Assembly: GCF_022698145.1 (NCBI RefSeq) | Contig: NZ_JALDAX010000006.1 | Coordinates: 248,001-312,000 of the forward strand | Direction: 5' to 3' | Length of the DNA: 64,000 bases | Source of the DNA: Streptomyces spinosisporus | GTDB taxonomy: Bacteria > Actinomycetota > Actinomycetes > Streptomycetales > Streptomycetaceae | Shown: one piece after another, positions 32,958-40,862 of the stretch | Numbering within the stretch: the first letter of the stretch is position 1 | Layout of the letters: the number at the start of each line of letters is the position of its first letter | Position numbers and translations under genes: made by a program | Notes under the pieces: model-generated | What the model was told of the DNA's origin: nothing | Databases searched by the model: none | The model's input: only the letters and a program-made list of their open reading frames with translations

Positions 32958-34016
32958 ATGCCCCGCTCCAGCAACCCGTCCGCCGCCAAGGGCGGCCCGG
33001 TGACGCTCACCCAGGTCGCCCGCCGGGCCGGGGTCTCCGCGCAGACCGTCTCCAACGCGATCAACTCCCCTGACATGCTGCGGCCCGAGACCCTGGAGCG
33101 GGTGCGCAGGGCGATCGACGAGATGGGCTACCGCCCCAGCCGCGCCGCCCAGACCCTGCGCACCCGCTCCAGCAGACTGATCGGCTACGGCATCCAGCCC
33201 GCGCTGTCGAGCAGCCCGGTGCTCGACCGCTTTCTGCACGCGCTCTCCCAGGCGGCGGACGAGGCCGGCTACCGGATCCTGCTGTTCGCCTCCCCGTCCG
33301 GCGGCCCCGCCCTGGACGGCTACGAGGAACTGCTGGGTCAGCACGAGGTCGACGGGTTCGTGCTCAGCGGCACCGAGCGGGGCGATCCGCGCCAGGCCTG
33401 GCTGACCAGGCGCGGTGTGCCCTTCGTCGGCTTCGGCCGGATGTGGTCGGGACGGCAGATCGGCGACTGGGTCGACGTCGACGGCGCCTCGGGCACGGAC
33501 GCCGCCGTGGAGCACCTGGTCGCCCAGGGCCACCGCAAGATCGCCTTCCTCGGCTGGGAGCGCGGCGTCTCCGGCGCCGGTGACGACCGCGCCGAGGGCT
33601 GGCAGCGCGCGATGCGCCGGCACGGCCTGTCCACCCGTGGACGGCGCGGACAGAGCGTCAACGACACCGACGCGGCCCGGATGGCCGTCAAACCCCTGCT
33701 GGACGGCGGTGCGACCGCCGTCATCGCCGCGAGCGACATGCTGGCCCTCGGCTGCTATCAGATGCTGCGCGAGCGAGGCGCCCTGCCGGGCCGCGACGTC
33801 AGTGTCGTCGGCTTCGACGACTCGCCCGCCGCCGAACTCCTCTCCCCGACGCTGACCTCCCTCGCCCAGCCGCTGGAGGAGGTCGGCCGGGAGTGCGTAC
33901 GGCTGCTGCTGGCCCGTATCGCCTCCCCCGACGCGCCGCCCGAGCGGCTCCTGCTCGAACCGTCCCTGGTCGTACGCGACAGCACCGCGGCCGCACCGCA
34001 CGGCGCAGCACGCTGA
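32958..34016 (+). CDS. LacI family transcriptional regulator
   Basis: Repressor (352 aa). HTH VTLTQVARRAGVSAQTVSNA begins near residue 20, with hinge MGYRPSRAAQTLRTRSSRLIGYG and a sugar-binding effector domain ending VVGFDDSPAAELLSPTLTSLAQ. ATG at 32958 follows CGGAGA. It lies between the divergent debranching gene and the downstream importer and probably controls both through the two TTTGGAACG sites, released by the imported sugar. Confidence 0.92.
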   Translation: MPRSSNPSAAKGGPVTLTQVARRAGVSAQTVSNAINSPDMLRPETLERVRRAIDEMGYRPSRAAQTLRTRSSRLIGYGIQPALSSSPVLDRFLHALSQAADEAGYRILLFASPSGGPALDGYEELLGQHEVDGFVLSGTERGDPRQAWLTRRGVPFVGFGRMWSGRQIGDWVDVDGASGTDAAVEHLVAQGHRKIAFLGWERGVSGAGDDRAEGWQRAMRRHGLSTRGRRGQSVNDTDAARMAVKPLLDGGATAVIAASDMLALGCYQMLRERGALPGRDVSVVGFDDSPAAELLSPTLTSLAQPLEEVGRECVRLLLARIASPDAPPERLLLEPSLVVRDSTAAAPHGAAR

Positions 34017-34099
34017 GCGACCCCGAGCGGCGGTCCCCCGCCCGCCGCACCCCTGAACCGGCCTCCCGTCCCGCACTCCCCGAATCCTCGGAGGATTCC

Positions 34100-35344
34100 A
34101 TGCCCCACCGCACGGCTGCCGCCGCCCTCGTCACCACCGCGGCACTCCTGACCGCCACCGGCTGCTCGTCGAGTTTCGGCAGTGATCAGAAGACGGCCCA
34201 GGACTCCGCCGGCAAACAGCACCTCAACGTACTGATCGCCTCTTCGGGAGACGCGGAGACGAAGGCCGTCAGGGAGGCGGCGACCGCCTGGGCCAAGCAG
34301 TCCGGCAACACCGTGACCGTGGACGTCGCCAAGGACATCAACCAGCAGCTCGCCCAGTCGTTCGCCGGGCACAAGCCGCCGGACGCGTTCTACGTCAACT
34401 CGGACCAGTTCGCCAACTACGCCAAGGCCGGCTCCCTCTACCCCTACGGCGACCAAATCAAGGACACGGACGACTTCGCCGCCCAGCTGCGCAACTCCTT
34501 CACCTACGACGGCAAGTTGATGTGTCTGCCCAAGGACACCTCCACCCTCGCCCTCGCCATCAACACGGAGCTGTGGAAGAAGGCCGGGCTGACCGCCGCG
34601 GACTACCCGACCACCTGGGCCCAACTGAAGTCCGTGGCAGCGAAGTTGACGAAGGGCGGCGTCACCGGGCTGGTCGTCAACGGTGAGTACGCGCGCCTCG
34701 GTGTCTTCATGAAGGAGGCCGGCGGCTGGATCACCGACAAGGACCAGACGAAGATGACCGCCGACAGCAAGCAGAACATCGAGGCCCTCACCTATGTGCG
34801 CTCGCTGCTGAAGTCCGGCTCCATGAAGTACGCCACCCAAGTCGACACCAACTGGGGCGGTGAGGCCCTCGGCAAGGGCAAGGCCGCCATGACCATCGAG
34901 GGCAACTGGCTGGCCGGGGGCATGCAGGCCGACTACCCCAAGGTGAAATACACGGTGGTTCCGCTGCCGGCGGGCCCCGCGGGCAAGGGCACGCTCGCCT
35001 TCAGCCAGTGCTGGGGCGTGGCCAAGGACAGCGCCCACCACAAGGCCGCCGTGGACCTGATCGAACACCTCACCACCCGTGCCCAACAGGTCAAGAACGC
35101 CGCCGCGTTCGGGGTGATGCCCTCCCGCACCAGCGCCCTCGCGGAGTACGCGGCGAAGAACCCCGCCGCCAAGGCCTGGGTCGACGCCGGCGCGTATGCG
35201 CAGGGCCCGGTGACCGTGGCCGGGTTCGACAAGGTCCTCGCCCAGTTCAACACCGACCTCGCGGCACTGGGCAGCACCGACCCCGCGAAGATCCTCGCCG
35301 ACCTCCAGCGCAACGGCGAACAGGCCCTCACGAAGGGCGACTGA
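34100..35344 (+). CDS. Sugar-binding lipoprotein of a CUT1 ABC importer
   Basis: Solute-binding lipoprotein (414 aa). The signal peptide ends in TATGC (Cys22), followed by a family 1 extracellular binding fold (FYVNSDQFANYAKAGSLYPYGD, LCLPKDTSTLALAIN-like segment, MTIEGNWLAGG). ATG at 34100 lies behind GGAGGA. The operon continues with two permeases and no ATPase, as usual for Streptomyces CUT1 systems that share MsiK. The substrate is probably an alpha-gluco-oligosaccharide, judging from the divergent debranching enzyme (inference). Confidence 0.92.
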   Translation: MPHRTAAAALVTTAALLTATGCSSSFGSDQKTAQDSAGKQHLNVLIASSGDAETKAVREAATAWAKQSGNTVTVDVAKDINQQLAQSFAGHKPPDAFYVNSDQFANYAKAGSLYPYGDQIKDTDDFAAQLRNSFTYDGKLMCLPKDTSTLALAINTELWKKAGLTAADYPTTWAQLKSVAAKLTKGGVTGLVVNGEYARLGVFMKEAGGWITDKDQTKMTADSKQNIEALTYVRSLLKSGSMKYATQVDTNWGGEALGKGKAAMTIEGNWLAGGMQADYPKVKYTVVPLPAGPAGKGTLAFSQCWGVAKDSAHHKAAVDLIEHLTTRAQQVKNAAAFGVMPSRTSALAEYAAKNPAAKAWVDAGAYAQGPVTVAGFDKVLAQFNTDLAALGSTDPAKILADLQRNGEQALTKGD

Positions 35345-35351
35345 ACCACCG

Positions 35352-36515
35352 ATGCCACGCCAAGACACCACCCCCACGACGGCAGCAGGCGCCGCTCCGG
35401 CGGCCGCCCGGCCGGGCCCACCTGACACGCCCGGTGCCGCCGGCCCGGGCGCGACGCCCCGCACCACGTCAGCCCCGCGCGTGGGGCGTCGCGCCGAAGG
35501 CCGCTGGGGCTGGCTGTTCGTCAGCCCCATGGTGATCGTGCTCGGCCTGTTCCTGGTCCTGCCGATTCTGATGGCGCTGTGGGTGAGCCTGCTGCACTGG
35601 GACGGACAGTCCAACCCGTTCAACGGGCAGACCGAGTTCGTCGGGCTCGACAACTACCGGGCCCTGCTGACCCGGGACGGCCTGGACCGCACCCTGTTCG
35701 CGACCGCCCTGCGCAACAACCTGTACTACGTGCTGCTGACCGTGCCGCTGCAGACGATCCTCGCGCTGGCCCTGGCCCTGGTCGTCAACCAGCGGATGCT
35801 GCGCGGCCGCGGCGTCCTGCGCACCGCGTTCTTCTTCCCCTCGGTCACCAGCTCCATCGCCGTGTCCACGATCTTCCTGTTCCTGTTCCAGGGCAGCGGC
35901 GCCGTCAACACCGTGCTGTCCTGGGTCGGGGTGAAGGGCCCGAACTGGTTCAACGACCCGCGCGGCGTACTGTCGTTGCTCCTCGGCGGCGTGGGCCTGG
36001 TCGACACCGGCCACCCCTCGGGTGTGCTCGCCGACCACTCCTTCATGGGTCTGTCCTGGTTCGAGTGGCTGTCCGGACCGTCGGTCGCGATGTGCACCAT
36101 CATCCTGCTCGCCGTCTGGACGACCTCCGGCACCTTCATGCTGATCTTCCTCGCCGCGCTGCAGGACATCCCCCGCGAGCTGGAGGAGGCGGCGGCCATC
36201 GAGGGCGTCAACCGGCGTCAACTGCTGCGCCACGTCACCCTGCCCGCCCTGCGGCCCGTCCTCTTCCTGGTCCTCACCCTCGGCCTGATCGCCACCTGGC
36301 AGGTCTTCGACCAGGTGTACGTCATGAGCCAGGGCGCCCCGGGCAACACGACCCTCACCCCGGCCTTCCTCTCCTACAGCAGCGCCTTCGGCGACGCCGA
36401 CTACGGCCAGGGCGCGGCCATCGCCTTCATCCTGCTCGCCCTGATCCTCGTCATGACCGCCCTGCAGCGCCTGGCGCTGCGCGAGCGCGCGCCCCGCTTC
36501 CGGAGGAGCCGATGA
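35352..36515 (+). CDS. CUT1 sugar ABC permease, MalF-like
   Basis: Membrane permease (387 aa) with a long Pro/Ala-rich cytoplasmic N-terminus (about 45 residues), six helices and the EAA loop EAAAIEGVNRRQLLRHVTLP that contacts the ATPase. It is longer than the usual 290-320 aa because of the N-terminal tail and an extracytoplasmic insertion of about 45 residues (NDPRGVLSLLLGGVGLVD to LSWFEWLSG). It follows the binding-protein gene by 7 nt and overlaps the next permease by 4 nt. Confidence 0.92.
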   Translation: MPRQDTTPTTAAGAAPAAARPGPPDTPGAAGPGATPRTTSAPRVGRRAEGRWGWLFVSPMVIVLGLFLVLPILMALWVSLLHWDGQSNPFNGQTEFVGLDNYRALLTRDGLDRTLFATALRNNLYYVLLTVPLQTILALALALVVNQRMLRGRGVLRTAFFFPSVTSSIAVSTIFLFLFQGSGAVNTVLSWVGVKGPNWFNDPRGVLSLLLGGVGLVDTGHPSGVLADHSFMGLSWFEWLSGPSVAMCTIILLAVWTTSGTFMLIFLAALQDIPRELEEAAAIEGVNRRQLLRHVTLPALRPVLFLVLTLGLIATWQVFDQVYVMSQGAPGNTTLTPAFLSYSSAFGDADYGQGAAIAFILLALILVMTALQRLALRERAPRFRRSR

Positions 36516-37411
36516 GCACGCAGACCCCGGCCGTCCGCAGCCAGGGACGTCCCGTACTCGGCCGCTTCTCCCCGCCGTTGCGCATTCTCGGCTACACGGC
36601 CGTGATCGCCCTCGGGCTGCTCTACGTCGTGCCGTTCGTGCTCCAGCTGGTCACCGGCTTCAAGACCGACCCGGACGCGGCCGCCCATCCGCTGGGCCTG
36701 ATCCCGACGACGCCCACGACCGCCGCGTACCAGCGCCTGTTCGGGCTCAGCCAGGCCGGTGAAGGGGTGCCCTTCCTTCGCTGGCTGGGCAACTCCGCCT
36801 TCGTCGCCGTCGTCGTCACCGCCGGGCGCGTGCTGTTCGACTCAATGGCCGGCTACGCCCTGGCCCGGCTCCGCTTCCCCGGCCGCGGCGTGCTCTTCGC
36901 CTTCGTGCTCTCGGTGATGGCGGTGCCCGGTGTGGCGCTGCTGATCCCCAAGTTCCTGGTCCTCAACACCTTCGGCCTCTTCGACACCTACACCGGCATG
37001 ATCCTGCCGCTGCTGGTCGACGCGGCGGGCATCTTCATCATGAAGCAGTTCTTCGAGTCGATCCCGCGTGAGGTGGAGGAGGCCGCCCGGGTCGACGGCG
37101 CCGGAGTGTTCCGCATCTTCTGGTCGGTGGTCCTGCCCATGGCCCGGCCCGCGCTGCTCACCCTCACCGTGCTCTCCTTCCAGGGCTCCTGGAACGAGTT
37201 CACGCACTTCCTCGTGGCCACCCAGTCCAGCCGGTACGAGACCCTCACGACCGGTCTCGCCCGCCTTGTCTCCGGTGGCCTCGGCGGGGGCACGCAGTAC
37301 CCGCTGAAACTGGCCGCGGCCCTCCTGGCCACACTCCCCGTCGCCGCGCTGTTCTTCTGCTTCCAGCGCTACTTCGTCCAGGGCGCCAATGCCGGGGCGG
37401 TCAAGGAGTAG
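36512..37411 (+). CDS. CUT1 sugar ABC permease, MalG-like
   Basis: Second permease (299 aa) with six helices and EAA loop EEAARVDGAGVFRIFWSVVLP. ATG at 36512 lies behind GGAGGAG and overlaps the MalF-like stop (ATGA). Its 3' end overlaps the convergent alpha/beta hydrolase gene by 11 bp. It pairs with the MalF-like subunit; the energising ATPase must come from elsewhere (MsiK-type). Confidence 0.92.
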   Translation: MSTQTPAVRSQGRPVLGRFSPPLRILGYTAVIALGLLYVVPFVLQLVTGFKTDPDAAAHPLGLIPTTPTTAAYQRLFGLSQAGEGVPFLRWLGNSAFVAVVVTAGRVLFDSMAGYALARLRFPGRGVLFAFVLSVMAVPGVALLIPKFLVLNTFGLFDTYTGMILPLLVDAAGIFIMKQFFESIPREVEEAARVDGAGVFRIFWSVVLPMARPALLTLTVLSFQGSWNEFTHFLVATQSSRYETLTTGLARLVSGGLGGGTQYPLKLAAALLATLPVAALFFCFQRYFVQGANAGAVKE

Positions 37412-38144
37412 CCGGCTCGGGGGCGAGCTTGAGCAGCAGGTCGGTCAGCTCCACCGGCATCGTGATCATGCAGTCGTGCCCGGTCGGCAGCTCCCACACC
37501 TGGGCCGGTGTGCCATTGGGCTGCATCGGCGGTACGGGCCGCCGGGTGATGCCCTCCGGCTGACCGCCGACGCAGTGGATGTGGGTGCGCGGGATCGCAT
37601 CCGCGGCCGGGTTGTCCAGCCGCACCGGCTGCTGCAGGCAGCGCACCGGCTGGTCCGAGAGCATGGAGCGCAGCCATGCGACGTCCGCCGGGTCGGTGAC
37701 CCCGAACAGGCCGAGGGGCGCGGGCTGTTCGGGCAGCGGCGGTATGCGCGATCCGCTCCCGGACCGCGCCGCGAGGTCGATCAGCTGCTGCGTGACGGGC
37801 TGGACGTCGACCGCCGTCTCGCCGTCCCGGGGGACCATGGCGTCGAGGTACACCAGTTCCGCGATCCGGTCGGGGACCTGGTTGGCCACGGACGAGACGA
37901 CCAGCCCCGCGTAGCTGTGTCCGACGAGGACCACATCGGTCAGGTCCTGCTCGCGGATCAGTGTGACGACGTCCGCGACGTGTGTGTCCAGCCCGACCTC
38001 GGGGCCGAGCAGATGTGCCCGGTCGCCGTAGCCGGTCAGCGACGGCGCGCACACCCGGTGCCCGGCCGACTCCAGCAGCAGGACCACCCGTTCCCAGCAG
38101 CGACCGCTGTGCCAGGCTCCGTGCACCAGCAGAAATGTCGACAT
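37401..38144 (-). CDS. Alpha/beta hydrolase
   Basis: Cytoplasmic hydrolase (247 aa). The oxyanion segment LVHGAWHSG lies at residues 6-14, the nucleophile elbow GHSYAG (Ser near residue 97), an acidic residue follows later and the catalytic His is in PTGHDCM. The family includes salicylate esterases and hydroxynitrile-lyase-like plant and bacterial esterases with the HGAWH start. It is divergent from an HxlR regulator with a near-palindrome between, so probably induced by an electrophile or aromatic compound. The substrate is unknown. Confidence 0.88.
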   Translation of the reverse strand: MSTFLLVHGAWHSGRCWERVVLLLESAGHRVCAPSLTGYGDRAHLLGPEVGLDTHVADVVTLIREQDLTDVVLVGHSYAGLVVSSVANQVPDRIAELVYLDAMVPRDGETAVDVQPVTQQLIDLAARSGSGSRIPPLPEQPAPLGLFGVTDPADVAWLRSMLSDQPVRCLQQPVRLDNPAADAIPRTHIHCVGGQPEGITRRPVPPMQPNGTPAQVWELPTGHDCMITMPVELTDLLLKLAPEPATP

Positions 38145-38166
38145 GGACGGTTACCTTTCCTTCCTC

Positions 38167-38183
38167 GGTACTCTTTGAGAACC
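38167..38183. promoter_or_regulatory. Near-palindrome, candidate HxlR operator
   Basis: GGTACTC-TTT-GAGAACC has arms matching at 6 of 7 positions. It lies 23 bp before the hydrolase start and 83 bp before the HxlR start, suited to dual control. Confidence 0.45.
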
Positions 38184-38265
38184 GTGAACCGTCCTCATCG
38201 TGGTGCGCCGACCGCGTGGAGATCAATAAGGCACTTTTCGGTGCCCCGGTTCCCAGGAGGTAACC

Positions 38266-38655
38266 ATGAGCGCAGCGGACAGCACGCCGGGATCCGGCGA
38301 GCAGCAGGACGGGTGCCGGACCCGTGAGGTGCTCGACATCGTCGGGGACAAGTGGTCACTGCTCGTCGTGCGCCATCTCAGCCAGGGGCCGCGCCGCTTC
38401 ACCGAACTCAAGCGGGCCATCGACGGCATCAGCCAGCGCATGCTCACGGTCACCCTGCGCGGCCTGGAACGCGACGGGATCCTCACCCGGACCGTCCGCA
38501 ACGTCATGCCGCCGCACGTCAGTTACGAGCTCACCCCGATGGGCAGGACGCTCCGCGAGGCCACCGCGCCCCTGCTGGAGTGGAGCATCGAGCACCTGGC
38601 CCACATCGACGCGGCCCGCGCCTCGTACGATGCCCGCGACCGCGCCCCACATTAA
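38266..38655 (+). CDS. HxlR family transcriptional regulator
   Basis: Small winged-helix regulator (129 aa) with the DUF24 signature: Cys near residue 17 (GCRTREVLDIVGDKWSLLVV), then RRFTELKRAIDGISQRMLTVTLRGLERDGI. The single N-terminal cysteine is the redox/electrophile sensor position in HxlR/HypR-type proteins. ATG at 38266 follows CAGGAGG. It is divergent from the alpha/beta hydrolase gene, its likely target, and is followed after 12 nt by a LysR gene. Confidence 0.92.
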   Translation: MSAADSTPGSGEQQDGCRTREVLDIVGDKWSLLVVRHLSQGPRRFTELKRAIDGISQRMLTVTLRGLERDGILTRTVRNVMPPHVSYELTPMGRTLREATAPLLEWSIEHLAHIDAARASYDARDRAPH

Positions 38656-38667
38656 AATCTTCTGTCT

Positions 38668-39546
38668 ATGCTCAACCTTGTTCATCTCAAGGTCCTGGCC
38701 GCGGTGGCCCGACACGAGTCGGTGACCGAGGCGGCCAGAGAGCTGCACTACTCGCAGCCGTCGGTGAGCCACCATCTGTCCCGTCTGGAGGCGGCCACCG
38801 GAGTCAAGCTCGTCCAGCGGGCCGGACGCGGGATCCGGCTGACACCGGAGGGGCGGCTGCTGGCCAACCGCGCCGCCGAGATCGTGGGACGGGTCGACGC
38901 GGCGACCAACGAACTCGCGGCACAGGTCGGCCTGCAGGCCGGGCGGGTCCGGCTGGCCGCCAACGCCTCGACGCTGAGCACCATCGTGCCCAGGGCGGCC
39001 ACCGCACTCGGGCAGACGTATCCGGGCATCGAGTTGAGCCTGATCGACCGTCACCCGGTCGAGGCGTTGCAGACCCTACGGCACGGCGAGATCGACATCG
39101 CGCTCGTCTTCCGGTACGCCGACGCGCCCGCCGAGGACGAGGGATTCCGCCTCCTCCACATCGGCGACGACGCGATCCACCTCATCAGCCGGCAGCCCGA
39201 CGACAGCCTCGCGAACCATCGCGACTCCGCCTGGATCGGCGGGTGCGCCGGATGCCAGGCGGAGTTGTCGTCCGTCTGCCGGCGCGAAGGCTTCACCCCT
39301 CGGATCGCCTCGCTCAGCGACGACATGGTCGTGGTGCAGTCCCTGGTCGCCGCCGGCATCGGTGTCGCCATCCTGCCCGGCCTCGCGCTCCGGGCCCATC
39401 GCCGGCCCGACGTCCACGCCACCGAACTCACCGGCTTCCACCGCCGGATCTACGCCGCCACGTACGGCGACCCGCCCGATCCGCCCGCCGTGGCCGCCGT
39501 ACTCACGGCGCTCGCCGAAGCGGCCCTGCCGGCGGCACAACTGTGA
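38668..39546 (+). CDS. LysR family transcriptional regulator
   Basis: Regulator (292 aa). HTH HLKVLAAVARHESVTEAARELHYSQPSVSHHLSRLE is at residues about 6-40, and the LysR substrate-binding domain follows with LQTLRHGEIDIALVFRYAD and VAAGIGVAILPG. It lies 12 nt after the HxlR gene and 13 nt before the methyltransferase, so the three are probably cotranscribed. The effector is unknown. Confidence 0.9.
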   Translation: MLNLVHLKVLAAVARHESVTEAARELHYSQPSVSHHLSRLEAATGVKLVQRAGRGIRLTPEGRLLANRAAEIVGRVDAATNELAAQVGLQAGRVRLAANASTLSTIVPRAATALGQTYPGIELSLIDRHPVEALQTLRHGEIDIALVFRYADAPAEDEGFRLLHIGDDAIHLISRQPDDSLANHRDSAWIGGCAGCQAELSSVCRREGFTPRIASLSDDMVVVQSLVAAGIGVAILPGLALRAHRRPDVHATELTGFHRRIYAATYGDPPDPPAVAAVLTALAEAALPAAQL

Positions 39547-39559
39547 GGTAATGGTCACC

Positions 39560-40399
39560 ATGCCTGGTACCAGCAACGCGAGCGGCGGGAAGCGTCCGGT
39601 GGAACTAGGCGCCGTACAGGAGACGCTGTTCATCCCCCTGGCCGCGCGGGCCCGGGAGACGGCCAAGAGACGACCGCTGCTGCGGGATCCGAAGGCCGTG
39701 GAGATGATCGGCGAGATCGACTACCCCGTGGAGAAGTACGGGCCGGGCCCCGGTTCGTCGATCACGGTCCTGCGTACGGCAATCGTCGACAGCTGGGTGC
39801 GGGCGTTCCTCGCCGAGCATCCGGCGGGGACGGTCGTGGAGATCGGCACGGGGCTCAACACCCGGTTCGAGCGGGTGGACAACGGCACGGTGCACTGGGT
39901 CGACCTCGATCTCCCGGACACGATCGCGCTGCGCCGGAGGTTCTTCGCGGACAGCGAGCGCCGCCGTACGGTCGCCGCGTCCGTGCTGGACGAGGAATGG
40001 CTGCGCACGGTGGAGGAATGCCCCGGCCCCTATTTCTTCGTCGCCGAGGGCGTACTCGTCTATCTCCCTCAGAACGAGGCGGCCCAGGCGCTCACGCGCA
40101 TCGCGCATCGGTTTCCCGGCGCGCTGGTGGCCCTCGACACCTATCCTCAGCGGCTGCTGGAGAAGCAGCACGAGCAGGCGGTCCACAAGCAGATGGAGGC
40201 CCGCTGGGCCTGGTCCTGCGACGATCCGCGGTCGCTGGAGAGGCTCGGGATGCGGGTGGTGGAGGCGGCCTCCGTCACCCGGCCGCCTCGCGCGTTCCGT
40301 GCCCGACTCCCGCTGCGGTTCCGGCTGTTGCTGCCCCTCGCCGACCGGCTGCTGCGCGGGATGTTCAACATCACGCTCTTCCGGACCGAACAGCGCTGA
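39560..40399 (+). CDS. Class I SAM-dependent methyltransferase (LCMT/Tcmp family)
   Basis: Cytoplasmic methyltransferase (279 aa) of the leucine carboxyl methyltransferase/TcmP-like family. SAM motif I is VVEIGTGLNTRFERVD, the acidic loop VHWVDLDLPDTIALRR, and motif post-I FFVAEGVLVYLPQ. In actinobacteria these modify polyketides or phenolics or are uncharacterised. ATG at 39560 is used since GAGGT lies about 11 nt upstream; ATG at 39551 is possible. The terminal hydrophobic segment is part of the fold. Confidence 0.87.
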   Translation: MPGTSNASGGKRPVELGAVQETLFIPLAARARETAKRRPLLRDPKAVEMIGEIDYPVEKYGPGPGSSITVLRTAIVDSWVRAFLAEHPAGTVVEIGTGLNTRFERVDNGTVHWVDLDLPDTIALRRRFFADSERRRTVAASVLDEEWLRTVEECPGPYFFVAEGVLVYLPQNEAAQALTRIAHRFPGALVALDTYPQRLLEKQHEQAVHKQMEARWAWSCDDPRSLERLGMRVVEAASVTRPPRAFRARLPLRFRLLLPLADRLLRGMFNITLFRTEQR

Positions 40400-40424
40400 T
40401 CACGCGCCGACCGCCGGATTGTGG

Positions 40425-40430
40425 TAGAGT
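40425..40430 (+). promoter_or_regulatory. Candidate -10 element of the cold-shock gene
   Basis: TAGAGT (TANNNT type) lies 125 nt upstream of the CspA-like start in an AT-richer stretch. A transcript starting near 40437 would have a leader of about 119 nt. Confidence 0.45.
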
Positions 40431-40466
40431 TTCACGCGTTGCAGTTGTGGTACCCATGAACCTATG

Positions 40467-40500
40467 TGCGCCTGACGGGAATGTTTCTCCTTCAGGCGCA
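40467..40500 (+). promoter_or_regulatory. Leader hairpin followed by a U-rich run in the cold-shock transcript
   Basis: TGCGCCTGA (40467-40475) and TCAGGCGCA (40492-40500) form a perfect 9-bp stem with a 16-nt loop, followed directly by TTATTTGTTT. This looks like an intrinsic attenuator or temperature-responsive RNA element. A second small stem (CATC/GATG near 40514-40525) precedes the ribosome site. Confidence 0.65.
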
Positions 40501-40555
40501 TTATTTGTTTCCGGCATCTCCGGATGGGGCCTCTGCCTACAGAAGGAGAAATGTC

Positions 40556-40759
40556 ATGGCACAGGGAACCGTGAAGTGGTTCAACTCCGAAAAGGGTTTC
40601 GGATTCATCGAGCAGGACGGCGGCGGCCCGGACGTCTTCGCCCACTACTCGAACATCGCCGCCCAGGGCTTCCGTGAGCTTCAGGACGGCCAGCGGGTGT
40701 CCTTCGACGTCACGCAGGGCCAGAAGGGCCCGCAGGCCGAGAACATCGTTCCCGCCTGA
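40556..40759 (+). CDS. Cold-shock domain protein, CspA-like
   Basis: Single-stranded nucleic-acid-binding beta barrel (67 aa). It starts MAQGTVKWFNSEKGFGFIEQ with RNP1 KGFGFI, then RNP2-like VFAHYSNI (canonical VFVHF/Y). It acts as an RNA chaperone in the cytoplasm. ATG at 40556 is preceded by AAGGAGA. A structured leader of over 100 nt precedes it and a strong terminator follows, before a DEAD-box helicase gene; together they form a typical cold-adaptation pair. Confidence 0.95.
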   Translation: MAQGTVKWFNSEKGFGFIEQDGGGPDVFAHYSNIAAQGFRELQDGQRVSFDVTQGQKGPQAENIVPA

Positions 40760-40779
40760 TCGCGGACGCGTATCCGCTC

Positions 40780-40814
40780 ACCGGGGTCCGCACCGTCGCG
40801 GTGCGGACCCCGGT
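40780..40814 (+). terminator. Strong intrinsic-type terminator behind the cold-shock gene
   Basis: A 15-bp perfect stem (40780-40794 with 40800-40814) with a 5-nt loop is followed by TTGTGCTG. It lies between the CspA-like gene and the helicase and would allow partial read-through. Confidence 0.82.
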
Positions 40815-40862
40815 TTGTGCTGTTCCCAGGTTTGCGCTGTTTCCAGGAAGGCAGACAACCGC

